The translations under genes were made by a program, and so were the position numbers. Positions 49,985 through 58,096 of a stretch of DNA of 64,000 nt are shown in pieces. The notes beneath the pieces were generated by a model. The model saw only the letters and a list, made by a program, of their open reading frames with translations. It ran no database searches and was not told where the DNA came from. The stretch's first letter is position 1, and each line of letters begins with the position of its first letter. The stretch is from Spirochaetaceae bacterium (GTDB lineage: Bacteria > Spirochaetota > Spirochaetia > Treponematales > Rectinemataceae): the NCBI GenBank assembly GCA_025355995.1, contig JANXYQ010000008.1, positions 1-64,000 on the forward strand, written 5' to 3'.

Positions 49985-51693
49985 GCCTCGAGCTCCCGCC
50001 CGCATCGAGTCTCCGCGGCCCGCGATCGCCCCGCAGGGGTTCCAGGCGCCGCGCCCTCGCCCTGAGCCTCGCGGCGATCGCCGCCGTCCTCGCCGTTTCA
50101 ATCGCCTCGTTTTCGGTTTTCAGGCTCCTGGCGCGGCCCCGCCTCGAGCTCATCGAGCCGGCCATCGGCGAGAGCGGCGGCGTGATCTCGTTGGAGGGAA
50201 GCAACTTCGGCTCCTCTAGGGGCGACTCGTGGATAGACGTCGATGGGACTATTCCCACGGCCTCCTCTTACTTGTCGTGGGACGACAGGCTGGTCCGCCT
50301 CCGCCTTCCCGCAGCCTTCGACTCGGGCCTCCTCCACGTGGTCACCCGGCAGGGCAGGTCCAACCCGAAGCTCTTCATGAACCGCGCGCGCCTGCCCGTC
50401 CTCGCCTCCGGCGAGAGGCCGGGCGCCTCTCCCTACATCGCCTCGATCTCCCCCGACGAGGGGCCGGTAGGGTCCCTCGTGGTCGTCACGGGCCTCGGCT
50501 TCGGCCCCGGCAAGGACGGTTCCGAAGTGCGTTTCTCCTGGGCCTCGGAGGGAGAGGGCGGCAAGCCGCCGGGCGATATGTCCTCCCCTCTCTTCGTCTC
50601 GCCGGGCGACGCCGACTTCGGCTACGAGCTCTGGTCCGACAAGGAACTCCGGCTCCGCGTGCCTGACGGGGCCATCTCGGGCTCGGTCTATATAGCCTCG
50701 GACAAGGGCATGAGCAACGCGGTCTTCTTCCACGTCTCCGAGCCCGCCGGCTCGAAGCGCTACTTCTCCAGGACTAGCTATTCGATCTCGCAGGCGGTGA
50801 GCGTCTCCAAGATCAAGGCCTCGGGTCCTGCCGAGCTCTACCTCTGGACGCCCCTGCCGGTCCGCTCGGCCTCCCAACGACTGGTCAAGCTCCTCGGCAG
50901 GGAACCCGAGCCCATGATAGGCGACTATCGCGGGAACGCGCTCTTCCGCTTCGCCGACCTGGCGACGGGCAGGGACAGGTCGATAAGCCAATCCTTCCTC
51001 GTGCAGACCTTCGCGGTCGAGGCGACGATAGATCCCGACAGGCCCGCGGCGAAACCGCAGAACCCGCCGGCCCTCATGGCCGCCTATACTTCCCCGGACG
51101 ATCTCGTGCCCGCCGCGGCCCCGGCCGTCCAAGATCTGGCCAAGAAGATCCTCCGCGGCGAGAGGGGTAACTGGCGGGCCGCCCGCCTGGTCTGGGACTG
51201 GCTGATCAAGAATGTCGCCTGGAACGACCGCCGCCAGCGCGAGCGAGCCGTCGACGCGATCTCCGACAAGAGCGCCGATTCCTATTCCTACGCCATCCTC
51301 GCCTGCGCCCTCCTCCGCGCGGCCGGCCTGCCCAGCCTTCCCGTCGCCGGCTACCTGGTCGACCCGAGCCGCAGGGCGGTTCGGCATTATTGGGTCGAGG
51401 CCTATGTCTACGGCCTCGGCTGGGTCCCCCTCGACCCCATCCTCGGCTCCGGCGCCTCGCCCGGGGGACTACGCGCACCCTGGGAAGACCGGACCCGCTA
51501 CTTCGGCGGCCTCGACGAGCGGCATATCGCCTTCTCCCGGGGCTTCTCGAGCCTCGCCCCCCTGAGCCCCTCCGGCCGCCGAGTGGCCAAGGACAGGCGC
51601 TGGTCTTTCCAGAGCTTCTACGAGGAAGCCTCGGGCGCCCTCGACGCCTACAGCTCCTATTGGAGCGACATCGAAGTCACGGGCATGTACTGA
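49981..51693 (+). CDS. Transglutaminase-fold protein with IPT/TIG domains, catalytic Cys replaced
   Basis: A 570-residue protein with one N-terminal transmembrane helix (ALALSLAAIAAVLAVSIAS). Two IPT/TIG-like Ig domains follow (LELIEPAIGESGGVISLEGSNFG; ASISPDEGPVGSLVVVTGLGFG). The C-terminal part (about 370-500) is transglutaminase-like: SADSYSYAILACALLRAAGL, RHYWVEAYVYGLGWVPLDPILG. The usual catalytic Cys of GxCxxYA is Ser here (position ADSYSYA), while the His and Asp are kept. It may be inactive or act in binding. It is the last gene of the ECF operon. Confidence 0.8.
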   Translation: MSLELPPASSLRGPRSPRRGSRRRALALSLAAIAAVLAVSIASFSVFRLLARPRLELIEPAIGESGGVISLEGSNFGSSRGDSWIDVDGTIPTASSYLSWDDRLVRLRLPAAFDSGLLHVVTRQGRSNPKLFMNRARLPVLASGERPGASPYIASISPDEGPVGSLVVVTGLGFGPGKDGSEVRFSWASEGEGGKPPGDMSSPLFVSPGDADFGYELWSDKELRLRVPDGAISGSVYIASDKGMSNAVFFHVSEPAGSKRYFSRTSYSISQAVSVSKIKASGPAELYLWTPLPVRSASQRLVKLLGREPEPMIGDYRGNALFRFADLATGRDRSISQSFLVQTFAVEATIDPDRPAAKPQNPPALMAAYTSPDDLVPAAAPAVQDLAKKILRGERGNWRAARLVWDWLIKNVAWNDRRQRERAVDAISDKSADSYSYAILACALLRAAGLPSLPVAGYLVDPSRRAVRHYWVEAYVYGLGWVPLDPILGSGASPGGLRAPWEDRTRYFGGLDERHIAFSRGFSSLAPLSPSGRRVAKDRRWSFQSFYEEASGALDAYSSYWSDIEVTGMY

Positions 51694-51700
51694 GCGGGGC

Positions 51701-52594
51701 CTACCCGCCCGAGCTCCGATAGGCGCGAGGTCCCAGGCCGAAGCGGGCTGAAAAGGCGCGCGAGAAATAGTTCGCGTCCTCGAACCCGCAATCGCCTGCG
51801 ATGTCCGTCACGGAACGGACGCTATTCGATAGAAGCCGGGCTGCCCTGTCCAGCCTCAGTCCGATCAGGTAGCGGTAGGGCGGGATGCCGTAGGCCGTCT
51901 TGAATCGCCTGATGAACTGGTTGACGGACAGGCCCGCCCGCCTCGCGGCCTCCGCCAGCGAGACTTCCTCCGACAGCCCCGATTCGAGGTAGGCGACGCC
52001 GGCGCCCAGCGCCACGAGATCCCTGGCCGCCGCGCCGGGGACGGCGAGATAGCGCCGGCTCAGGCCGACGGCCAGATTCACGAAGAGGTTCCTGTAGACC
52101 AAGGCGAAGCCGGGCTTCCTGAGCCTCGCTTCTTCCTCGAGCCGGGCCGCCTCGGCCTCCAGGTCCTGGAGTTCCGCTGGCCCCAGCCTTAGGGCGCTGC
52201 GATAGCCCTTCCTCGCGCGCAGGCGCGGCTCGTGCACGAAGAGGGCGTGGAAGCCCGGGAGGGCGACCAACTCGGTCCCCGACAGCGCTGCCGGATCGAA
52301 GCCGAAGTTATACATCGACAGGGCTTCGCAGCGGCGGAAGCCGTGGGTGACGCCGGCATGTATGACGAAGACGTCCGCCGCGTGGACCAGGCGGCAGTAG
52401 CCGTCCGCGTCATGGAGTCCCTCTCCGCCCGTCATTACGACGAGCTCGGAATAATCGTGGGCGTGCAGGGGGAAGTCCGATCCGTCCAGGAATGCCCGGC
52501 TGAAGGTGAAGGGCAACGATGCGTCGATCGCCTCATCGGCCAGTTTATAGGTTTGATAGCTCAGGATGGTGATAAAGTGAAGATAAACCTCCAT
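51701..52594 (-). CDS. AraC-family transcriptional regulator
   Basis: A 297-residue regulator. The N-terminal cupin-like sensor (SDFPLHAHDYSELVVMTGGEG) is followed by a C-terminal double helix-turn-helix: SLAEAARRAGLSVNQFIRRFKTAYGIPPYRYL and VTDIAGDCGFEDANYFSRAFSARFGLGP. It is divergent from the UroD-like gene (57 bp between starts), the usual layout for a regulator of its neighbour. The ligand may be a sugar or small organic compound (inference). Confidence 0.92.
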   Translation of the reverse strand: MEVYLHFITILSYQTYKLADEAIDASLPFTFSRAFLDGSDFPLHAHDYSELVVMTGGEGLHDADGYCRLVHAADVFVIHAGVTHGFRRCEALSMYNFGFDPAALSGTELVALPGFHALFVHEPRLRARKGYRSALRLGPAELQDLEAEAARLEEEARLRKPGFALVYRNLFVNLAVGLSRRYLAVPGAAARDLVALGAGVAYLESGLSEEVSLAEAARRAGLSVNQFIRRFKTAYGIPPYRYLIGLRLDRAARLLSNSVRSVTDIAGDCGFEDANYFSRAFSARFGLGPRAYRSSGG

Positions 52595-52651
52595 AAAGTC
52601 AAGGATACTTCTATCCGCTGACGCTATCCTCGTGAGCGCGGGAGGGAGACC

Positions 52652-53734
52652 ATGCGTACGTTTAAAGATGACATGGATGCGGCGAAACGGAGGGTGGAGG
52701 CCTGGTGGGAGGGAGAGATCTTGGATCGGCCCGCCCTGGCGGTAACCGCTCCCATGGAGCCGCGCTACTGCCTCCCGGTGGCTCAGGCAAAGGACCTGGA
52801 CGCGCTCTGGACCGATCCGCGGGTCGTCATCCCCCGCCTTGAGAACAGTATGGCCGCTACCTGGTTCGGGGGCGAGGCCTTTCCCGTCCTCTTTCCGGTG
52901 AGCACGAACTTGGTTAGCATCACCTGCAAATTCCTCGGCGCGGAGAACACCTACGTCGACGACTATACTACCTGGTCCAAGCCCTTTCTCCGCAGCCTCA
53001 GCGACCGCCCGACCCTCCGATTCGACCCGAGCAATCCCTGGTGGAAGAAGACTATCGCCCTCCTCGAGGCTGGAGTCTCACGGATCGCGGAACGCGGCCT
53101 GGCCTGCTACCTCGGGAATCCCGATCTCAACGGCCCCACCGAGATCCTGGCGGGGATACGCGGCGCCCAGGAGCTGGCCCTGGATTTCTACGACGCGCCC
53201 GAGTCGATCCGGCCGGCGATACGCGAGGTCCAGGACGCCTGGTTCGAGGCCTGGGAAGGGACGAGGGCGATAACCGGAAAGTCGGGCGGCTCGTTCTTCT
53301 GGATGGGCATCTGGTCATCGCTGCCCGCGGTCGACCTGCAGAGCGACGTCTCCTGTCTCATCTCCCCGGAGCACTTCAAGGTCTACTTCCTCGACTTCAT
53401 CCGCGAGCAGACCGAGCGCATCGAGCGGACCGTCTACCATCTGGACGGCCCCGGGGCCGTCCGCCACCTGGACAGCATCCTCGCCCTGCCGAAGCTATCG
53501 GCGGTCCAGTGGGTCCAGGGCGCCGGCGCGGGCCCCCTCACCGGATGGCTCCACGTCATGCGACGCATCCTCGATGGGGGGAAACCGGTCTTCGCCTCCT
53601 GCGAGCCCGAGGAGGCCCTGCCCCTGCTCAAGGCCCTGGGCGGGAAGGGCGTCTTCCTGAGCGCTAGGTGCTCCAGCGTCGAGGAGGGCGAGCGGCTGCT
53701 CGACAGCGCCGCGCTCTGGGCGGGAGGTCATTGA
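52652..53734 (+). CDS. Uroporphyrinogen decarboxylase-fold protein (UroD/MtbA-like)
   Basis: A 360-residue protein. The pattern is that of UroD-fold proteins of corrinoid or sugar-catabolic loci (KDDMDAAKRRVEAWWEGEILDRPALAV; FVNFIREQ-like LDFIREQTERIERTVYHLDGPGAVRHLDSIL). VVWLQ-like SAVQWVQGAGAGPLTGW follows in the C-terminal half. The family includes methyl-transfer and hydrolase-like enzymes; no haem genes are nearby, so a haem role is unlikely. It is divergent from an AraC regulator and followed by glyA after 54 bp. Confidence 0.75.
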   Translation: MRTFKDDMDAAKRRVEAWWEGEILDRPALAVTAPMEPRYCLPVAQAKDLDALWTDPRVVIPRLENSMAATWFGGEAFPVLFPVSTNLVSITCKFLGAENTYVDDYTTWSKPFLRSLSDRPTLRFDPSNPWWKKTIALLEAGVSRIAERGLACYLGNPDLNGPTEILAGIRGAQELALDFYDAPESIRPAIREVQDAWFEAWEGTRAITGKSGGSFFWMGIWSSLPAVDLQSDVSCLISPEHFKVYFLDFIREQTERIERTVYHLDGPGAVRHLDSILALPKLSAVQWVQGAGAGPLTGWLHVMRRILDGGKPVFASCEPEEALPLLKALGGKGVFLSARCSSVEEGERLLDSAALWAGGH

Positions 53735-53788
53735 GGCGGCCGATTCTTTGAGGTATCATGCCCCCATCCCGAAGCCGCTGGAGGCGCC

Positions 53789-55072
53789 ATGTCCCTGATT
53801 GAGAAGCAGGATCCCGAGCTCTACGAGGCTATGCGGCTCGAGATCGCGAGGCAGAGCGACAATCTCGAGCTGATCGCCAGCGAGAACTACTGCTCCCGGG
53901 CGGTGATGGAAGCCGCGGGATCGGTCCTCACCAACAAGTACGCGGAGGGCTACCCGGGCAAGCGCTACTACGGCGGCTGCGAGTTCGTCGACATGGCGGA
54001 GAACCTCGCCCGGGAGCGGGCCAAGGCCCTGTTCGGCTCCGATCACGCCAACGTCCAGCCCCACTCGGGCTCCCAGGCCAACATGGGCGTGTACTTCGCC
54101 GCCGTCAAGCCGGGCGACACCATCCTCGGGATGAACCTCTCCCACGGCGGGCACCTGACGCACGGCTCTCCCGTATCCTTCTCCGGCAAGCTCTACAACG
54201 TCGTCTCCTACGGCGTGGACAAGGATACCGAGACCATCGATTACGACGAGCTCGCCCGGGTCGCCCGCGAGTCCAGGCCCAAGATCATCATTGCCGGCGC
54301 CTCGGCTTATTCCCGCATCATCGATTTCGCCCGCTTCCGCGCCGTTGCGGACGAGGTCGGCGCCCTCCTCATGGTCGATATGGCTCACATCGCGGGACTC
54401 GTCGCCGCGGGGCTCCACCCGAGCCCGATCAAGCTCGCGCATTTCACGACGACCACGACGCACAAGACCCTTCGCGGCCCGCGCGGAGGCATGATCCTCG
54501 TCGGGAAGGACGGCGACAACACGGTGGGCGCCATGGCGCCGAAGGGCGACAGGCCCAAGCTCTGGTCCGAGGTCATCGATGGCAACGTGATGCCGGGCAT
54601 CCAGGGCGGTCCCCTCATGCACATCATCGCCGCCAAGGCGGTAGCCCTGAAAGAGGCGCACGGGCCCGATTTCAAGGTCTACATGCAGAACGTCGTGAGG
54701 AACGCCGCGGCGATGGCCGCGGCCCTGACCGCGGGAGGCGGGCGCATCGTCTCCGGTGGCACCGATAACCATCTCATGCTCGTTGACCTGAACGGCCTCG
54801 GCATCACCGGCAAGGAAGCCGAGAAATGGCTGGACGAAGCCAATATCACCGTCAACAAGAACGGAATACCCTTCGACCAGAAGAGTCCCTTCGTGACCTC
54901 GGGAATCCGCGTAGGCACTCCTGCCCTCACTACCCGGGGCATGGGCGTTCCGGAGATGCAGGAAGTGGCTGGCTACATTATGGAGGTCCTCAAGGCCAAG
55001 GGAGAGTCGAGGGTCCTCGCCGGCGTCAAGGAGAAGGTGCTTCGCTTGACGGCTCGATTCCCCTTGCCGTAA
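53789..55072 (+). CDS. glyA: Serine hydroxymethyltransferase
   Basis: A 427-residue PLP enzyme that converts serine and tetrahydrofolate to glycine and methylene-THF. It has [47 protein letters not shown] and the PLP-Lys region [30 protein letters not shown] closes the C-terminal part. GGAGG precedes the ATG. Length and motifs are complete. Confidence 0.98.
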   Translation: MSLIEKQDPELYEAMRLEIARQSDNLELIASENYCSRAVMEAAGSVLTNKYAEGYPGKRYYGGCEFVDMAENLARERAKALFGSDHANVQPHSGSQANMGVYFAAVKPGDTILGMNLSHGGHLTHGSPVSFSGKLYNVVSYGVDKDTETIDYDELARVARESRPKIIIAGASAYSRIIDFARFRAVADEVGALLMVDMAHIAGLVAAGLHPSPIKLAHFTTTTTHKTLRGPRGGMILVGKDGDNTVGAMAPKGDRPKLWSEVIDGNVMPGIQGGPLMHIIAAKAVALKEAHGPDFKVYMQNVVRNAAAMAAALTAGGGRIVSGGTDNHLMLVDLNGLGITGKEAEKWLDEANITVNKNGIPFDQKSPFVTSGIRVGTPALTTRGMGVPEMQEVAGYIMEVLKAKGESRVLAGVKEKVLRLTARFPLP

Positions 55073-55243
55073 TTGCTTATCATACAAAGAGCACAAGGAT
55101 ATTCGCGAATATGAGGGCAGGCTGCGCGCTAAGAGGTCTCCCCTGCCCTCGCCGAATATTTTTCGTTCGGCGGCCTGACGTTTATGAGAATCTTCCTCGC
55201 GGCGATATGATACGATTAGCCGATTTCGCAACGGTTCCTTTAA
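55073..55243. other. Hairpin-rich region after glyA
   Basis: GAGGGCAG (55113-55120) pairs with CTGCCCTC (55143-55150) as an 8-bp stem, and GCCGAA (55151-55156) pairs with TTCGGC (55166-55171) directly after. The loop of the second hairpin contains five T. It probably helps end glyA transcription. No gene is supported. Confidence 0.4.
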
Positions 55244-55273
55244 TTGACAGCGCGTAGAGGCCGATTCTATACT
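55244..55273 (+). promoter_or_regulatory. Sigma-70 promoter of the dual-cNMP regulator
   Basis: TTGACA (55244-55249), an 18-base spacer and TATACT (55268-55273) form a strong promoter, 40 bases before the ATG at 55314. It is flanked by a 9-bp inverted repeat: ACGGTTCCT (55231-55239) and AGGAACCGT (55294-55302). Confidence 0.7.
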
Positions 55274-55313
55274 TAAGCCCAAGTCGGCTACCGAGGAACC
55301 GTCAGGATACACG

Positions 55314-56546
55314 ATGGATAGTCCGCTTCAGCTTTCGTTCGTCAACTTCAAAAAGGACTCATATATCATCGTGGAGGGGAAGCAGAACGCCGAGCGCTTC
55401 TTCATCATACGATCCGGAAAGGTACGCATCGCTAAGGACGTCGAAGTCGTCGAGGAGGAGGGCGGCAACACCCTCGGTCCCGGCGATTCCTTCGGCGTCG
55501 TCTCGACGATGTCCAACCACAGCCACATAGAGACGGCGCAGGCGGTGACCGACTGCACGCTGATATCGGTGCATCGCGACCAGTACGGCCCCCTCATAGA
55601 GAAGAACACTCCCGTCGCCATGAAGATCATCATGGCCTTCTCCAAGCGCATGAGGTATCTCGACGAAGCCCTGACCCGCATAACGCTCAAGAACACCGCC
55701 GAGGCCGATCCCTCCCACCTCTTCCGCGTCGCGGAGTACTACGCCAAGCAAAGCCTCTACAACCAGGCCTTCTACGCCTACTACCAGTACCTCAAGCACT
55801 GTCCCCACGGCCAGCACGTCGAGGTCGCCAAGGAGAGGCTCGCGAAGATCAAGCCCTACTCGAAGGCCGTCTACCTCGACGGCTCCACCGAGGAGTTCAA
55901 CCGCTTCTACCCCAAGGACACGATGGTCTTCAGCGAGGGCATGCCCGGCTCTGAGCTCTACATCATCCAGAAGGGCTCGGTGAAGATCACCAAGATCGTC
56001 GACCAGAACGAGGTGCTGCTCGCGGTGCTCAAGGTCGGTGACATCTTCGGCGAGATGGCCCTTCTCGAGAACAAGCCCAGGTCGGCAAACGCGGTCGCCT
56101 TCGAGGACGCTTACCTCCTCGCGGTCAACAAGGCCAATTTCGAGCGCATGGTCTCCACCCAGCCCCAGATTGTCACAAGGCTCACGACCCTCCTGGCCGA
56201 GCGCATCTGGTTCATCTACAAGCAGCTAGCCAATACCCTGCTCTCGGATCCCCTGGGCAGGCTCTACGACGCCCTCCTCATCCAGCTCGAGAAGAACCGC
56301 GTGCCCCTCAAGGCCGGCTCCGCCTACGGCTTCGACTTCGGCCCCAAGGAGCTCATCGGCATGGTGGGCCTCCCTCAGAACGAGGGCACCCTCGTCCTGC
56401 ACAAGCTCCTCGAGAACAACAAGATCCGCTTGGTCGAGAACAAGATCATGGCCATGGACGTGACCGAGATCGAGAAGCAGACCGAGTACTACCGCAAGAT
56501 GCAGAAGATCGAGAAGTCGAGAAAAGACGCCCAGCTCGCGCGCTGA
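55314..56546 (+). CDS. Regulator with two cyclic-nucleotide-binding domains
   Basis: A 410-residue protein with two cNMP-binding-type beta barrels: residues about 5-125 (FFIIRSGKVRIAKDVEVV, LGPGDSFG) and 190-310 (ELYIIQKGSVKITKI, GDIFGEMALLENKPRSANAVA). A TPR-like helical linker lies between (HLFRVAEYYAKQSLYNQAFYAYYQYL). The second barrel has the canonical E-x-A/R phosphate cassette (GEMALLENKPRSA), the first a degenerate one. Residues 315-390 resemble a Crp-type winged helix (PKELIGMVGLPQNEGTLVLHKL). It could be a cAMP- or c-di-GMP-responsive regulator. The protein is typical of treponemes. It shares one base with queG. Confidence 0.85.
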   Translation: MDSPLQLSFVNFKKDSYIIVEGKQNAERFFIIRSGKVRIAKDVEVVEEEGGNTLGPGDSFGVVSTMSNHSHIETAQAVTDCTLISVHRDQYGPLIEKNTPVAMKIIMAFSKRMRYLDEALTRITLKNTAEADPSHLFRVAEYYAKQSLYNQAFYAYYQYLKHCPHGQHVEVAKERLAKIKPYSKAVYLDGSTEEFNRFYPKDTMVFSEGMPGSELYIIQKGSVKITKIVDQNEVLLAVLKVGDIFGEMALLENKPRSANAVAFEDAYLLAVNKANFERMVSTQPQIVTRLTTLLAERIWFIYKQLANTLLSDPLGRLYDALLIQLEKNRVPLKAGSAYGFDFGPKELIGMVGLPQNEGTLVLHKLLENNKIRLVENKIMAMDVTEIEKQTEYYRKMQKIEKSRKDAQLAR

Positions 56547-57478
56547 TGCTCCCTTACGATATCCTATCAGCCTCGCTTCGCGAGGCTGGCGTCACCGCCC
56601 ACGGCCCGGTCGGAGGGGCCCAACTTAGGGACGCCTGCGCCGGGATGCCGCGCGAGCTCGCCTCGCGCCTCTGCGTCGACCGCGCCGGCGGCGCCGCCGG
56701 AGTCGCCCTCGCCTACGGCGAGGGACCCGCCCACGGCGATCCGGGCGCGGCCTGGTCCGGCCATGCGGGCCCCCTCGCCCGGCTCGCGCGCTTCGCCCGC
56801 GCTGATTGGTATGCGGAGCTCGGCTCCAGGCTCAAGGCGGCGGCCGCGCTATGCCGCACCCGCCTGCGAGACGCCGGCCACGACCCCGGAGCCCCGGGCG
56901 AGTGGCGCTATTTCGTCAATTCGCGGCTACCGGAGCGGCGCCTCGCCCTCGCCGCGGGCCTCGGGAAGCTCGGCCGCCACGGCCTGGTCATGCTTCCGGA
57001 GCGGGGAAGCGCGGTCGTCCTCGGCCTTCTCCTCCTCCCCGTCCGATTCCCCATCCCCGACCGGGAGGGTGAGCCTCCGTCCCGGGCCTTCGATCCTTCC
57101 TGCGAGGGATGCGGCGCCTGTCTCCGTGCCTGCCCCACCGGCGCCATAAAGGCCTCCGGGTTTGCTAGGGAGCTTTGCCTACAGAATTGGAGTTCGGTGC
57201 CGGGGAGCCTGCCTGCGGCCGTAGAGGAGGCCTGGGGCGATAGGCTCTATGGCTGCGACTCCTGCCAGGAGGCCTGTCCGCGCTTCGCACCGGACCCCGC
57301 CGCCTCGACGCGGCGCGGCTGCCTGGGGCCGGGCCTGCCCGCCGGATGGCTCGCAGCGGCCTCCGGGCCTGAGATCAGGGCTGCCCTCAAGGGAAGCGCG
57401 CTCGGCATGGGCTGGATAGCCGTCGAAGCCCTGCGCAGGAACGCCGCCCTCGCCTTGCGCCATAAAACTTCGCCTTGA
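56546..57478 (+). CDS. queG: Epoxyqueuosine reductase QueG-like, 4Fe-4S protein
   Basis: A 310-residue protein of the QueG type, which uses B12 and two 4Fe-4S clusters to reduce epoxyqueuosine in tRNA. Cluster ligands are CEGCGACLRACPTGAI and YGCDSCQEACP. The N-terminal part (about residues 60-170) has DUF1730-type features (ADWYAELGSRLKAAAAL, GLGKLGRHGLVML). It lacks the C-terminal HEAT-repeat domain of longer QueG enzymes. The gene name is by family; other two-cluster reductases are possible. It starts in the last base of the regulator stop. Confidence 0.8.
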   Translation: MLPYDILSASLREAGVTAHGPVGGAQLRDACAGMPRELASRLCVDRAGGAAGVALAYGEGPAHGDPGAAWSGHAGPLARLARFARADWYAELGSRLKAAAALCRTRLRDAGHDPGAPGEWRYFVNSRLPERRLALAAGLGKLGRHGLVMLPERGSAVVLGLLLLPVRFPIPDREGEPPSRAFDPSCEGCGACLRACPTGAIKASGFARELCLQNWSSVPGSLPAAVEEAWGDRLYGCDSCQEACPRFAPDPAASTRRGCLGPGLPAGWLAAASGPEIRAALKGSALGMGWIAVEALRRNAALALRHKTSP

Positions 57479-57530
57479 ATTTGACTCCCACCGGGTCGCG
57501 CGCCTACACTAGTGGATATCGGAGGACTAG

Positions 57531-58028
57531 ATGGAAGCCTCTAACGCCAATCAGTACCTGACCTTCACCTTGGATAACGAGCAGTATGCCATCGGCGTCG
57601 CCAAGGTTCGCGAGGTGCTCGAGCACACTAAGATCACGAAGCTGCCGCGCACCGCCGAATTCATGAAGGGAATCATCAACCTTCGGGGCGCGGGCGTGCC
57701 CGTCATCGACCTCAGGCTCAAATTCGGCCTTCCCGAGACGCCCATCACCAAGGATACGAGCATTATCGTGATGGAGGTCGAAAGCCTGGACGGCAACATC
57801 GTCGTGGGAGCCCTGGCCGACGCGGTCCACGAGGTCGTCGACATCGAGGAGAAATCCATCGAGCCGGCCCCCCGCTTCGGGACGCGCCTCTCCGCGGAGT
57901 TCATCAAAGGCGTGGGCAAGAAGGACGATCTATTCATCATCCTCCTCGACATCGACAGGATCTTCAACGCGGAGGAGATTTCGGTGATCGCGGCCGAGAA
58001 AGAGGAGAGCGCGGCGGTAGCCGAATAG
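57531..58028 (+). CDS. cheW: Chemotaxis coupling protein CheW
   Basis: A 165-residue CheW with the SH3-like fold: QYLTFTLDNEQYAIGVAKVREVLE, KLPRTAEFMKGIINLRGAGVPVIDLRLKFGLP and the tail KKDDLFIILLDIDRIF. It links chemoreceptors to CheA at the membrane. GGAGG is placed before the ATG at 57531. No cheA or receptor gene is next to it, so it is an isolated coupling gene. Confidence 0.95.
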   Translation: MEASNANQYLTFTLDNEQYAIGVAKVREVLEHTKITKLPRTAEFMKGIINLRGAGVPVIDLRLKFGLPETPITKDTSIIVMEVESLDGNIVVGALADAVHEVVDIEEKSIEPAPRFGTRLSAEFIKGVGKKDDLFIILLDIDRIFNAEEISVIAAEKEESAAVAE

Positions 58029-58096
58029 AGCCTTCGCCGCCCTTTCGCCAGGATGCCTCTTTCCGACCCGGCCCGTCGTCCGCATAATAGGTAGCG

